DNA of 64,000 nt, taken from Phlebotomus papatasi. Its lineage: Eukaryota; Arthropoda; Insecta; Diptera; Psychodidae. The position numbers and the translations under genes are program-made. This document shows, piece by piece, positions 11,526 through 21,899 of this stretch. Location: positions 45,146,712 through 45,210,711 of the forward strand of contig NC_077224.1 in NCBI RefSeq assembly GCF_024763615.1, written 5' to 3'. The notes below the pieces were generated by a model. That model was not told the DNA's origin. It was given only the letters and a program-made list of their open reading frames with translations, and searched no databases. Numbering within the stretch: the first letter of the stretch is position 1; the number at the start of each line of letters is the position of its first letter.

Positions 11526-14500
11526 CTGCAATGATAAAAGAAACTTGGTGTTCTATTCATTTTACTAATCGTGATACACTTTAAGAGGTAATACCTTAAT
11601 GAATGTGTAGATATTAACATCGTACATCCCTGCAGCCTTCAATCCATATTCTCTTTGAATCATTCCCAGGATGAGTAAGAAGGATTTCTGATCCTTCAAA
11701 CTCAAATCATACCAATTGGTTAAATACAAAGTTATCGATAGTCTTTCCATTTTGAATTTGATGAATTCTCCAAATACACAAGGTATAAACAATTGAAAAA
11801 GGATAGTCCAAATCAAAATGTATCCAATTGGATTTATTATGTATAAACGAATAAAAGAGAAAGTGGCAAAACTCAGAAAAGCACTAGTTACAAACTGAAC
11901 TAGGTTCGTAACGGAGATGACCTTGTTATATAGCTTGATGTTATCAACTACCTCACAATATCTTTTTGTAATAATTTTGAGAAATTCTGCATCTTCTTGA
12001 ATTCGATCTCTGTTTGCGGAAATATAATCATAGAGAATGTCTGCAGCTGCCATAATTTTAAAGCCGAAAAAAGCTACACTTACATCTGAACTAAAGACAT
12101 ATACAGTAGCGAATGTACTAAACACAAATTGCATGAATACTATAATTAGGGTATAATAGGGAAAGTCATTCGGTATTAATGGAATTTGTATTATCACTCC
12201 AGATTTTCCTTTGATAGCGTTACAAGTTGAAAAGCAGATCGCCACTACTATTATAAATACTTTCCCCCACCTGAAAGCAAAAATGACCGATTCTATTTAT
12301 TAGATGAAATAATATGTTTAACCCTTTAAGGATGATAAGAGCAAAGGATAAAAGATAAGGGTCATAATATTAATAATGGTGGCACAACGTTCCATAGAGA
12401 AACTACACCTTCTCAAAACCGAGATTTTCGGGACATCCGCAGTATTGTCCGATGGGATTGTAGCAAAGGGGAGATATTTGGGTGAAAATGTGTACACCAC
12501 TTCCAGGCACTTCTACAATTTGTATGGAACAGGCCTTCGCACTTCCAAAACTTCGCAACACTCTCGAAAATAATACAATACCTCTAGCACTTCTTGCACT
12601 TCAAGCACTTCTCAGACTTAGAAATCAGTAATTTATTTAATCTGATGAATAATCTAATTAGGAAAACTTTTAAAGAATCTCAAGAAAGTAATTTTTACAC
12701 ATATTTTTAAAATTATTCTTTTATTTTGATTTTCTAGCGCCAGATGTAGGGGTATCAACATATTTTGAATTTTTCTAATAGACTAGTGAAGCTACTTTTG
12801 GAAAATAGAGTATCTAAAAAAAAAACGTAATTTCCTTTGAATTTCCTTTTCGTTGTTTATTGAAACTGTGCTGAAAAATCTGCAAGAGTCTAAAAGTACG
12901 AGTGCAACAACTAATTCAATACTTCATACGTATCTTCACTTTTTGTAAAGCGTGATTCTCACTCTGGTTTCAAAATTCTTTAAAATTAAAAGGGACGGTT
13001 TTTGATGATTGGCGTATTAATTAATAAGAATTTTCTTAGAAACTGAAAGAGAAAATTAGTTCTGCAGATTAAATATTATTAATCGTATCGAAACACTTTA
13101 TTCGATATTACAATGTAATCATTACAAGGTGCCTCATGTTGGAAGAATCTGCTGATCGTACATCGTCCATGAACGCCTTCCCCGTATAGTGAATGCTTCT
13201 TCCGTGCTCCTGAAGGTTTGTGGGTAAAGGCAGTACATTTTATTACGTTTTATCACAGTGAAAAATGTCTTTCTCGACATTCAGTTGATTGCACCGGACG
13301 GGACTCGAACTCACAACTTTGTGAGTCGAGTAAGAGATCTCGTCCGCCCAAGACCAACTGTCTTGATTGCACCACTAAGATCCCCAGAGGATCTCAGTGC
13401 ATACATAATGCAGGATGCAACATAATACATTTTTGTTAAATGATTAAGTTGGTTTAGTTAAATGATTTAGTTAAAAATCTTTGCTAAAATGCAGAATAAT
13501 TTTCAAAAATACATTTTGTTTCGGAATTCCGATACGCGGGCTAGCCTTTCGATCCGAGAAACACTGACGATCGCTGGTACCAGAAATCAGGAGAAAAATG
13601 CCCACATTTGTGAAGGTCCCCTTATACCGCGAAGCAAAAGAATGTGGCACGCATGTAACGAGCTTTTAAACACATTCAAGCTTTTCTAAATAGCGTAATA
13701 AGATATAATTATTGTTTCCCAACATTTTACCAAATTATACAATTGTTATTAGACCTTTTTAAAAGTAGTCTAATATAAAATATTACAAACGCATCTTTTC
13801 GTCCTTCATTTGGTAAAAGTCTTAACAGCATAAATCGACTTTTTTGAAGAATTCTTTTGACATAAAGAGATGTAATACACTAATAAAACCTTTCCAATAT
13901 ATGCAAAAAGGTGAACAAAAATTATGGAGATGACCTATGGGACACCCCTTAAAGACATTGGCGAAAAAGTTCCATGAATTTATGCGATCATCCTTATACA
14001 TTTACGATAACTCAGAAAAAAAATATATCAAATTTATTCAAAGTCAACTGCAATAGCTATATAAATGTCATTAATTGCGAGCCATTACAGGAATTTAAAA
14101 TTCCCGTAAAAATTACGGAAAATTATTATTTAAGCTGAGTATTTCTTCGGAAAAATTACAACACAATTAAGCTATAATAAATTTGTGTGTATTTGCTCCA
14201 TTCATTGTCATAATCGAACTTAACAATTTCAACAAACCTTTTCAGTTTTCCGCCCGAATTAAAAATCTCAACTAAAAGTAACGTAGTCTGAAAAATACGT
14301 AATTAGACAAAAAAGCTATATTTGGGCACTCTCACTTCCAAAGACTTCCAAGCACTTCATTTTCACCTGTACACCACTTCCGACCCTAATATCTCCCCCT
14401 TGGATTGTAGTTCGGTGTTCCATGGAATCTCATGAGGCTCACTGAATGCAATTCCAACACCTTTAACGCCATAAAAATTCCTTGGGAACTTAAGGAGATT

Positions 14501-15746
14501 AGAACCCGAGACACTTGCAAGCATAGAGCTAGTAAAGCGTGTCCACGACAACATTGTTCCCAAGAATAATGCTTTAAAAATGAAGTCTACATAATATTAA
14601 AAAATAAGATATATTTTTTTTGAAATTAATTCATTGTAGGTTTTAGATATATTATTTTTTTTATTCAAGTGTTTGATTGGCGAAATCTCGTATCTTCTTC
14701 TTGAATCCTCCCATCAAGATCTGTACAAGATCATCACCGCGGTTCTTGGTGGTTTCATTCCATTTTTTTTGAAGTCCTCGATGTTTTCGACGCGTTTAGC
14801 CATCTTCAGATCGTATTTGATAATAGCCCAATATATTTCAACTGGACGGAGATTTGGAGTGTTTGGCGGATTCATCTCCTTGGGTACATAACGAACGTAG
14901 TTCTCCCCGTACCATTCTTTGGTTGCTTTTGAGTAATGGCACGACGCCAAATCTGGCCAGAAGATCGGGGGTATGTCAAGGCATCTGTACAGAGGCAACA
15001 GGCCTTTTTCTGAGGCAACCGTGATATAAATTGACAAGTTCATGTTGCCCTGCATGAAAAACGCCTTACTCTGACGTCCACATGAGCAAATCGCCATCCA
15101 AACCATGTATTTTTGTATGTACCATGTATTACCTTTTCTTATATCATATGCGAGAAATCTTAGGAGTTTTTTTTTCGAAAATGCGATTCTGTAGTCGTGA
15201 CATTGCCATTTGAGCTCACGTGGCATTGTCAGAAGTCACGTATTTGAGATTTCTGGCAATTCAAATGACAATGAATTTTGTTAAACAAATCAGCCAAGAC
15301 GTACTGTATTTTCATAAAATCATCAAGTAAAGGGATTCCATTAATAATTCAATGAATTGCATTTTTAAACTCATATAATATGACAAAAAAGCTCGAATGG
15401 CATTGTCAGGTTTCGAACTCACGCGTGATAATGCCACGAAAATTACAGAATTCCCCTACTGGTACTGTTTGAAGTCTCCTTTTACGTACAGTAGACTCTC
15501 TCAAATTCGGGCATATGGGACCGAAACGTCAGCCGAATTAGACGGAAATTCGGGCGACAAAGTTTTTGAAATGCAACGATTTTTTATTCATGTGCATATA
15601 GATATTGAGTTTACATACTCATATGATGAGTCATTTTTTTTTGTGCTACACACCTTTGTAATTATTTCGAACTATCTCTATCTACATATTTTATATTGTA
15701 TAGTCCTACATGTTACTTTCTGTATCCTGGGCATGAACCAATAAAC

Positions 15747-15797
<51 letters not shown>

Positions 15798-17896
15798 ACG
15801 TAAATTGCTTGAAAATTCCTCAATAATGCAAAATCACATCAAAACTAAGGCAAACCATGCCAAATTTGAGCATATTTGATTCATTTGATTATCATAATCA
15901 AACTTGAAAAATGACAACAAACTTTTTTCAAATGTAACCGCTGCCCGAATTTAAAGGTAGCCCGATCTTAAAAGAGCCGAATTTGCGAGAGTCTACTGTA
16001 TGTTTTATCATCCATCAAGATGCACCCACTAAAGCCAGAGATGATCTTATCGTGCAGCCTTCGAGCTCGTGTTTTAGCTGACTGACTTTGTGCATCCGTG
16101 CGATGATGGTCTGTTTGGGCCTTAACTCTTTCGCGTCATTAAGGTCATATATGACCCGGGGAAAAAACAATTTTTTTTTGACTATTTACATTAATTGAAA
16201 CCTATCGGTTTGTGCACGAAATCATAATAGAAGTATGTAAGATTCTTGGCTAATTTTCTCAAGACTCCAGATATTCAGGAAAAGAAAATATTTGAGATAA
16301 AAAATCACGAATTTTGAACTTTGTGAAATGACTTTTCTTCTTCAAAATTTTTTATATTAATTTATTTTTTTTCAGCAAAAAGTTCTTTAGAAACACAAAA
16401 TAGAATATCCAAAGATTGTATATTGCATATTTTGATGCAATAAACTACTCTCAATTTTCTAGAAAAGCGTGTAGAATTTTCCGGGTCATATATGACCCTA
16501 TTGTCGGCAAGGGTAACAGTGTTTTCGGTCCAAATCTATAGTGAAATGTAGTTGGGACATTGTTTTTCTTTCTGATATGCAGGTGGGACATCTTGCTCCT
16601 GAACATTTCATCTTATATCTGATGAATTATAACATGTTTTGCAATATTTTAGAGTATTCTGCAAGCGTCTCATATTGTGCAATTGTATTGTATGTGAATA
16701 AATATGTGGATAAGTTTATTTTTGCCAAATACCACTCAAAATATTGTGACAGTGACTGTTCAAGGGATTACCAGGAAGATTCCTTGAACACCAGGAGTAC
16801 AGTGTTCATCAAGACAATCCAGTTTGCCATGGTTTTGGCCAAATTAGTAACTTCAAGCAAAAATAAATGCTTAAAAAGCCCGTGATATAGATTTTGAAAA
16901 TGGTATGTACACTTCCCTTGAGGACAACAGGGTCATATGACCCGGGGTTTTTCCGAGTTTTCACGCAATGGAAATTTTTTTCCATCCAGGTTTCTGGGCA
17001 GTGCTTTTACTGTCGAGGAATCGAAGAATCACCCTCCGGACGATCTGGCGTGAGGTATTTGTGAGTTTTCCAAGGTCCGCGTAATTGATTCTAGGATTTT
17101 TTAGATAAGTACAGGATCAGTTTCCTTCCCTTTTCTATTATTATTTCGTATCTCAGTGGAAAATGAACAGAATTTGATGAGAGTTTCACCAAAAGAAAGG
17201 CAAAAACACATGTTATAATGTTTACATAACCAAAAAAAGCTAGTGAGCCATAAAAATATCAAATCATTTGGAACAATCTTATCTTGGACACGATTTACCT
17301 TTACTCAACCACTTGATCCATTGAGTGCTAGGGGGCTAAGGTTACAAAATCTGGGGTAAGAAAAAGTAATTTTTATTGGGACTTTTTGGGAGATGACTGT
17401 GGGAATTTTTCGATTAAATGGTAACCCAATCGTCCTTAAAGGTATAAAATCTGAAGGAAAATTTCACAAATACGTTATTTAATGCTACTCACTTGAAGCA
17501 AGTTATCCAAATGTTACTGAACTTTGTTAGATTTTTCTCCGCAATAGCATTTATTTCTTGATTCTCGAAATCGTTGTGGAGTGACTGAACCTTATCCAGT
17601 AGTTCCAGTAAATTATTTCGATGGTACCGCAACATAACAGTCTTACAAAGGATTTGTATACTTGCCGTGCAAATCATAAGTGACATTGCTAGATTTCCCG
17701 TAAATTGTCCATGAAATGTATTAGCAATATGCAATGCTGAAGAAAGAAAACATAACATATTTGCGAAGATGGTAATCCTTATCAATATGCGTTGCCAAAT
17801 TGGTTCAGTTGTAACGTAAAAAGTCGCAATCGAGATTCCTAACTCAAGCTTAGGCTTGAGTTTGTTAAATATATCCAATTTTCGTGGCGCAGGCAT
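11454..17896 (-). CDS. Odorant receptor (7tm_6 family), tandem copy 1
   Basis: Three exons, 17896-17493, 12270-11595 and 11525-11454, give an uninterrupted 383-residue protein, the usual size for insect odorant receptors. All junctions are GT..AG and in phase. The start is the ATG at 17896 (MPAPRKLDIFNKL); the open frame extends 19 codons upstream but only to a TTG. Hydrophobic segments (LCFLSSALHIANTF, SVAFFGFKIMAAADILYDYI, LVQFVTSAFLSFATF, IGYILIWTILFQLFIPCVFG) and the C-terminal IVKMAASWCTLIFTLETAFEKAA are typical of the family: seven helices with the C-terminal helix encoded by a tiny last exon. Family role: ligand-gated cation channel of olfactory neurons working with Orco; the ligand cannot be inferred. 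The paralogue lies at 20606-21899. Intron 1 is 5222 bp, against 71 bp in the paralogue, because of transposon insertions; splicing across it is inferred, not shown. Confidence 0.85.
11595..12270 (-). CDS. Odorant receptor copy 1, exon 2
   Basis: 676 bp from the acceptor TTTCAG to the donor GTATTA. It encodes helices 3 to 6 and the segment SLKDQKSFLLILGMIQREYGLKAAGMYDVNIYTFIK. It has exactly the same length as exon 2 of copy 2. Confidence 0.88.
13080..13390 (-). mobile_element. tRNA-derived SINE candidate
   Basis: On the minus strand a tRNA-like head starts near 13387 (GGGGATCTTAGTGGTGCAAT). A degenerate pol III A box (TTAGTGGTGCAA) is followed about 50 bp later by a good B box (GAGTTCGAGTCCC) and GTCCGGTGCAATCA. 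An unrelated body follows and ends near 13085 in AATAAAGTGTTTCGATACG. A functional tRNA gene is ruled out because the head cannot form a normal cloverleaf with matching acceptor arms. I could not match it to a named SINE. Confidence 0.6.
15489..15998. mobile_element. TA-flanked MITE with CAGTAGACTCTC ends (copy 2), inserted in the mariner
   Basis: The TIRs are the same as in the copy at 8359-8688, with TA duplicated at 15487-15488 and 15999-16000. Removing the element and one TA rejoins the transposase frame as TYVKGDF, so the insertion site is defined to the base. It is 510 bp rather than 330 mainly because it carries a LINE tail at about 15625-15792. Confidence 0.9.
15625..15792 (+). mobile_element. 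3' end of a non-LTR retrotransposon with (ATT)n tail
   Basis: About 168 bp absent from the sister MITE at 8359-8688, placed between its CTCATAT and ATATAA sequences. It ends in AATAAA followed by an uninterrupted ATT-repeat tract (15749-15792), the usual look of a 5'-truncated LINE insertion. No reverse transcriptase is present and the clade cannot be named. Confidence 0.65.
16127..16509. mobile_element. TTAA-type (piggyBac-like) MITE with GGGTCATATATGACCC termini
   Basis: TTAA then CTCTTTCGCGTCATTAAGGTC at the left, with a diverged inverted match around GACCCTATTGTCGGCAAGG at the right. Both enclose the palindrome GGTCATATATGACC. A third copy of the terminus (CCCTTGAGGACAACAGGGTC) lies at about 16908-16945, so a second, truncated copy probably makes up the rest of the insert up to about 16980. 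The frame at 16541-16885 is not recognised as a transposase. Confidence 0.6.
17493..17896 (-). CDS. Odorant receptor copy 1, exon 1
   Basis: 404 bp ending in two bases of a Lys codon before the GTGAGT donor at 17492. It encodes the cytoplasmic N-terminus, helices 1 and 2 and the intracellular loop LRYHRNNLLELLDKVQSLHNDFE. It has the same length and phase as exon 1 of copy 2. Confidence 0.88.
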
Positions 17897-18236
17897 TTTT
17901 GATACACTGAAACTTTGTGAAGGATCTCCGAAAGACTGAAGAACGAAGTCCAATTGATGAAATATTCGTTCGTTGTTTCTCTGTAGGCGTCAACACAAAA
18001 TGCTTTTACGGCTTTTACCCTTTAATTATCGGTCCGTGCAAAATGCATAACAAGAAACATGTGTCTTCATTTGATACATTGCAATATGAAGGTAACATCA
18101 AAGAATGTATTTTTTCAAAAAATATTGTGTACAATTGCATAGTACAACTTTATACAAGAATGTAATAAAGAATTCATAAATAGCGTCCAAGTAACGTTAC
18201 GTACAGATGCACATCACAGATTATTGCATCAGCTTG
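17897..18236 (-). promoter_or_regulatory. 5' flank of odorant receptor copy 1, nearly identical to that of copy 2
   Basis: Compared base by base with 21900-22236, this roughly 340 bp shows only about half a dozen differences, most of them in one AT-rich patch near 18155-18175. The coding exons differ far more. It contains two TCAGT initiator-like motifs within about 60 bp upstream of the ATG (minus strand). I read it as the shared promoter and 5' UTR; expression is not shown. Confidence 0.6.
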
Positions 18237-18387
18237 AAGGAGTCCAAGGTCGCAAGGACATCCAATTAAGGAATGTATAGGGAGGGGTAAAGGGGGTAAA
18301 GGAGGGAAAAGGATACCAGAAATCACCGGTTTTTCGAGCCGATTGAGCGAGAGTCTACTGTAAAAAGCTCTAAGCTTTTTTAAGCTT

Positions 18388-18538
18388 TATGACCAGCGCA
18401 CAATAACTTTTGTTTGTAAACATGTTTTCAAAATTTCGCATGAGAATGAGCGAGATAACTAGATCTAGATCTCACTCACTCTCATTGAAATGTCAAAAAT
18501 ATGTTTACTAAACAAAAGTTATTGTGCGTTGGGCATTA
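18388..18538. mobile_element. Foldback MITE, GCGCACAATAACTTTTGT family (copy 1)
   Basis: CAGCGCACAATAACTTTTGT..AAACATGTTTTC pairs with AAACAAAAGTTATTGTGCGT on the right, around a core containing ACTAGATCTAGATCTC. A second copy sits at 62398-62548. Both end in GGGCAT-like sequence. Noncoding. Confidence 0.82.
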
Positions 18539-18793
18539 GAAGTTAACATGAACAATCTGAATTAAATAAAATATGCGAAATTTTGTTTGATAACTTTCGT
18601 CAATTTTGATGACAATTTTACATGACTTTATCACCGTTAATCTGGGCTTGGTGATCATTTAGGCCGACTCATCACGCTTGGACCACAAAATGCGTCACCC
18701 TTTTTTCACTATCATCTCTAGAAAAAAATCAGGAATTTTAGAGCTTTGAACTACACTGTTTCATACAACCAATATCCTAATGCTACCTATGAA

Positions 18794-19021
18794 ACATTGG
18801 CCTCAATTCTGAGACCAAAAATCAAGATCGAAATTTCAAGCTGTCAAATATTTTCAAGATCAAAATTTCGTATTCTCATGCGAAGTATTAAATTTTAAAT
18901 ATTTTAAATTTAAAATTTAAAAAAAAATTTAAAATTTAAAATTTTTATTTTAAATTTTAAATATTTTTTAAATTTTAATATTTTTTTAAATATTGATGTT
19001 GGTCTCAGAATTGAGGCCATA
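18794..19021. repeat. Foldback repeat with GGCCTCAATTCTGAGACCAA ends and an AT-only core
   Basis: CATTGGCCTCAATTCTGAGACCAA on the left is inverted as TTGGTCTCAGAATTGAGGCCAT on the right. The core (about 18885-18985) is almost pure A/T built from TTTAAAATTTAAA units. Related ends occur near 53335-53490 (CAGAATTGAGGCCC) and possibly 51500. Confidence 0.7.
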
Positions 19022-20605
19022 AAAACATTAGAGAAACCTTATATTTTTTTCACAAATAATGCGCGAAGAAAAAGCTTTATTTACTGGCTAAATGTACCCC
19101 GGTCTCTCCTATAGCATATTTTTCAAGTTTTTTTTTATTGAAATACTAAATTATCTCTAATATATGAACTTTAAGGCGTCTTCTATACGGGGAGATTTCG
19201 AAATGCACCCCACTGTCCTATGCACCGGTGAGTCTCGGGAAATCTACCCTAGTGGTTCATGCCTGAGATAAATTTTCTCCATCCTCTGTTATAAATTCTC
19301 CAAGTGTGCTCTGACCTCTGACTAAAATAGATAGTCTGGAAGACTTTCTGTTCTATTTCGAAACGTTTCAAACGTCAATCACACATAATTTTACAATCAA
19401 AGAATTTGTTAAAGAGTGGTAAAGTTAATATTTATGCCTGGTAACGAACACATTAAGGAAGAGGAGATGGGGCATCCATCCCCATCCTCCATATCAAAAC
19501 CGTCCTGTTGTTCCTAAAGTAAGAAAATATCTTAAGTTTTTATTTTTCTATAAATCAACTTTGTTCCATTTAACTATTTCTTTATTCTATTTAACTGTTT
19601 CTTTATTTCTTTTTAAGAATGTCTATTTAACAATTCGACAATATTCTAATGTAGATTAAACGTTACATTCAGAAGAGTGATCAATACCGTGTTCCTATTT
19701 CACCAGCTTTTCGACTCTTGATATCTTTGAAAATAGTTCACGAGAAAAACATCTCTTGAAAAACAAAAAAAAAATTATTTAAAATCGATTGAAAATGTCA
19801 AAATATTCGAACATAAACGAATGGAGCTTTCGAAGAGGGAGATTTTAAGCGCCAAAAGATAGGCAAAAATGCATCGGTCTAAAGCTGAGTGGGGGAATTT
19901 TGTTTCAAAATGGCGGTTTCGAAATAAAATCCCCCCGTTTAGATGCTCCCTAAATGATCGAAATTGCATAAACAAATTTCAAGTTTCAATTGATAGAAAC
20001 GTGTTTTTATTCATCTTTTCAAAAAGCTCTACAGAAATATCTAAAAATGATCGAAAAAGCAAAGTAGGATTTCGAGATTATCTTTGAGAAACTATGTTTT
20101 CAAACATTTTTCTAAGCCGCTCATTTTTGGTATCAGGGATGCTACAAATATTGGCCTTGTTAATATTAGATCGATTGGAGAAGTCGACAAAAGTGGCGAT
20201 TACATTATTGTGATTATGTCGACCGCTCAGAATAAGAAACGAACAATCGATTTGATGCTGAGATTTTACATGCAGAGTACAGAATTTTTGATATTTAAAA
20301 TCTCTATAACTTAGAAAATAATTAACTTCAAAGTATAATACTGACAGGGAAGGTAGAGGGTATAAAGAAGTATCCAAAAAGCGAATAAAATGATTTTTGT
20401 AAAAAATCGAGTTGCTCCACTTATATTCTGAGTGATCGATGTTAGAATCACACTAAACTAGTGTTGTGCCATGACATTTGGGACGTAGGAAACTTTTGCG
20501 TGGTCTGAATTAGCAGTAAAGAAACATTTTTTTTCTACTTCATCATAGTCACTAATCCCGATGTCTTCAATCCCGGGACAGGCTGTACAGTAAATGTCAA
20601 ACAGT
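19022..20605. other. Spacer between the two odorant receptor genes
   Basis: No gene recognised. It contains a diverged copy (20217-20443) of the TA-type element that sits in the left arm of the giant inverted repeat: CGACCGCTCAGAATA at one end and TATTCTGAGTGATCGAT at the other. Sequence from about 20455 (GTTGTGCCATGACATTTGGGACG) is duplicated at about 10380 and marks one edge of the receptor duplication. Confidence 0.6.
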
Positions 20606-20677
20606 TTAAGCTGCCTTTTCAAGAGCGGTTTCTAGCGTAAAGATAAATGCACACCATGATGCACCCATCTTAATGAT
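20606..20677 (-). CDS. Odorant receptor copy 2, terminal exon
   Basis: 72 bp, 23 residues plus TAA. It encodes helix 7 (IIKMGASWCAFIFTLETAL). It was found by phase continuity after TFIK at the end of exon 2; reading through the donor instead would give a short unrelated tail. Confidence 0.88.
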   Translation of the reverse strand: MIKMGASWCAFIFTLETALEKAA

Positions 20678-21899
20678 CTACAACGATACAAGAAACTTTT
20701 AGTTTTCTATTCATTTTATTAATCGCGATACAATTTAAGAGGTAATACCTTTATGAATGTGTAGATATTAACATCGTACATTCCTGCAGCTTTCAATCCA
20801 TATTGTCTTTGAGTCATTCTCAATACAAATAGGAAGGACTTCTGATCCTTCAAACTCAAATCATACCAATTGGTTAAATACAAAGTTGTCGTTAGTCTAT
20901 CCATTTTGATTTTGATGAATTCTCCAAATACGCAAGGTATAAACAATTGAAAAAGGATAGTTAATGCCACGATGTGTCCAACTGGATTTCTTGGGTATAA
21001 ACGAACAAAAGAGAAGATGGAAAAGCTCAGAAAAGCACTTGTTGTAAATTGAATAAGGCATGGAAGGGAGATGATGTTGTTAAATCGTTTGATATTATCC
21101 ATAACCTCACAATATCTTATCGTGATGATTTTGAGTAAATCTGGATCTTCCTGAATCCGATCTCTGTTTGCCGAAATGTAATCGTAGAGAATGTCTGCAG
21201 CTGCCATAATTTCAAACCCGAAGAAAGCTACACTTATTTCTGAATAGAATACATATGCACAAGCAAATGGAGCATAAAGAACTTGTACGAATAGCATAAT
21301 TTGAGTATAATAAGGAAAGTCACTCGGAATTAACGGAATTTCAACTATCATTCCAGATTTTCCGTTGATAGTGTTAGCAATTGAAAAGCTATATCCGGTT
21401 ACATATACTAATGCTCTTCCTAACCTGAAAACAAAAATATGCTCAATTTTGAAAATTCAAGAGAAAAATCACAAATAAACCTGAATCCTACTCACTTAAA
21501 GCAAGTTTCCCAAATATTACTGAATTTTATTAGAGTTTTCTCTGCAATACAATTTATGTCCTTATTCTCGAAATTGTTGTGAAGTGATTGTGCTTTTTCC
21601 AGTAGTTCTAGCACATTCTTTCGATGGTACCGCAATAAAACAATTTTACAAAGGATTTGGATACATGCAATGCAAAACAGAACTGACACTGCTAGGTTCC
21701 CAGTAAATTGTCCATGAAATGTATTAATAATATGCAATGCTGAAGACAGAAAACATAACAAGCTTGAGAAGAAGATAATTTTAATGAATATGCGTTGCCT
21801 AATTTGTTCAGTTGTAACGTCAAAAGTCGCAATCGAGATTCCAAACTCTAGCTTAGACTTGAGTTTGTTAAATATTTCCAGTTTTCGTGGCACAGGCAT
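20606..21899 (-). CDS. Odorant receptor (7tm_6 family), tandem copy 2
   Basis: Exons are 21899-21496, 21424-20749 and 20677-20606, giving 383 residues with no break. Introns are 71 bp each (21425-21495, 20678-20748), with GTGAGT..CAG and GTATTA..TAG borders. The protein starts MPVPRKLEIFNKLKSKLEFG and ends KMGASWCAFIFTLETALEKAA; hydrophobic segments correspond one to one with copy 1. The start was set at the ATG at 21899, because the longer frame to 21956 opens with TTG. By eye the two proteins are roughly three-quarters identical, with many changes in helices 1-3, consistent with divergence in ligand specificity. Family role: olfactory neuron receptor channel subunit with Orco. The ligand and the order of the duplication are unknown. 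Confidence 0.9.
20749..21424 (-). CDS. Odorant receptor copy 2, exon 2
   Basis: 676 bp. The acceptor TTTTCAG precedes 21424 and the donor GTATTA follows 20749. It encodes helices 3-6, including FFGFEIMAAADILYDYISA and LFQLFIPCVFGEFIKIKMDR. Confidence 0.9.
21496..21899 (-). CDS. Odorant receptor copy 2, exon 1
   Basis: 404 bp, ends phase 2 before the GTGAGT donor. It encodes the cytoplasmic N-terminus and helices 1-2 (LLCFLSSALHIINTFHGQFTG; VLFCIACIQILCKIVLL). Confidence 0.9.

Larger units (their letters stand above)
14661..17105 (-). pseudogene. Broken mariner-type (DD37E) transposase, three fragments
   Basis: Read on the minus strand. An N-terminal HTH fragment (about 17105-16985) contains YADLGKLTNTSRQIVRRVI. 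A middle fragment (about 16122-16000) contains AKTRARRLHDKIISGFSGC and ILMDDKTY, carrying the first catalytic Asp. A C-terminal fragment (15200-14661) contains MVWMAICSCG, FWPDLASCHYSK (second Asp) and NTPNLRPVEIYWA (Glu). There are 37 residues between the second Asp and the Glu, matching the DD37E group of Tc1/mariner transposases known from mosquitoes. The breaks are a TA MITE inserted exactly in the codons for TY|V, about 850 bp of TTAA-type element DNA replacing the second HTH, an in-frame stop after the MITE, and a frameshift in an A-run near 14765. Clearly inactive. Confidence 0.82.
12271..17492 (-). other. Expanded intron 1 of odorant receptor copy 1
   Basis: 5222 bp, against 71 bp in the tandem paralogue. 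Close to its gene-distal end is TTAA followed by CCCTTTAAGGATGA (12318-12335), and close to the other end is an inverted match ATCGTCCTTAAAGG (17430-17443). This suggests that much of the insert entered as, or inside, a piggyBac-like element. The interior holds a SINE, a broken DD37E mariner, a TA MITE, a LINE tail and TTAA-type MITE pieces. GCACTTC-like short repeats lie at 12500-12620 and 14320-14380. Confidence 0.75.

Noticed and set aside
13287..13390. Possible tRNA gene
   Set aside because: It has a good B box, but the A box and arm pairing are poor and the sequence runs into a SINE-like body.
14714..15226. Treating the 170-codon mariner frame as an intact gene
   Set aside because: It lacks the N-terminal half and the first catalytic Asp, and shifts frame near 14765; it is one fragment of a broken transposase.
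16541..16885. 114-codon frame inside the TTAA element as a possible piggyBac transposase
   Set aside because: No Asp-triad context or Cys-rich tail recognisable; too short.
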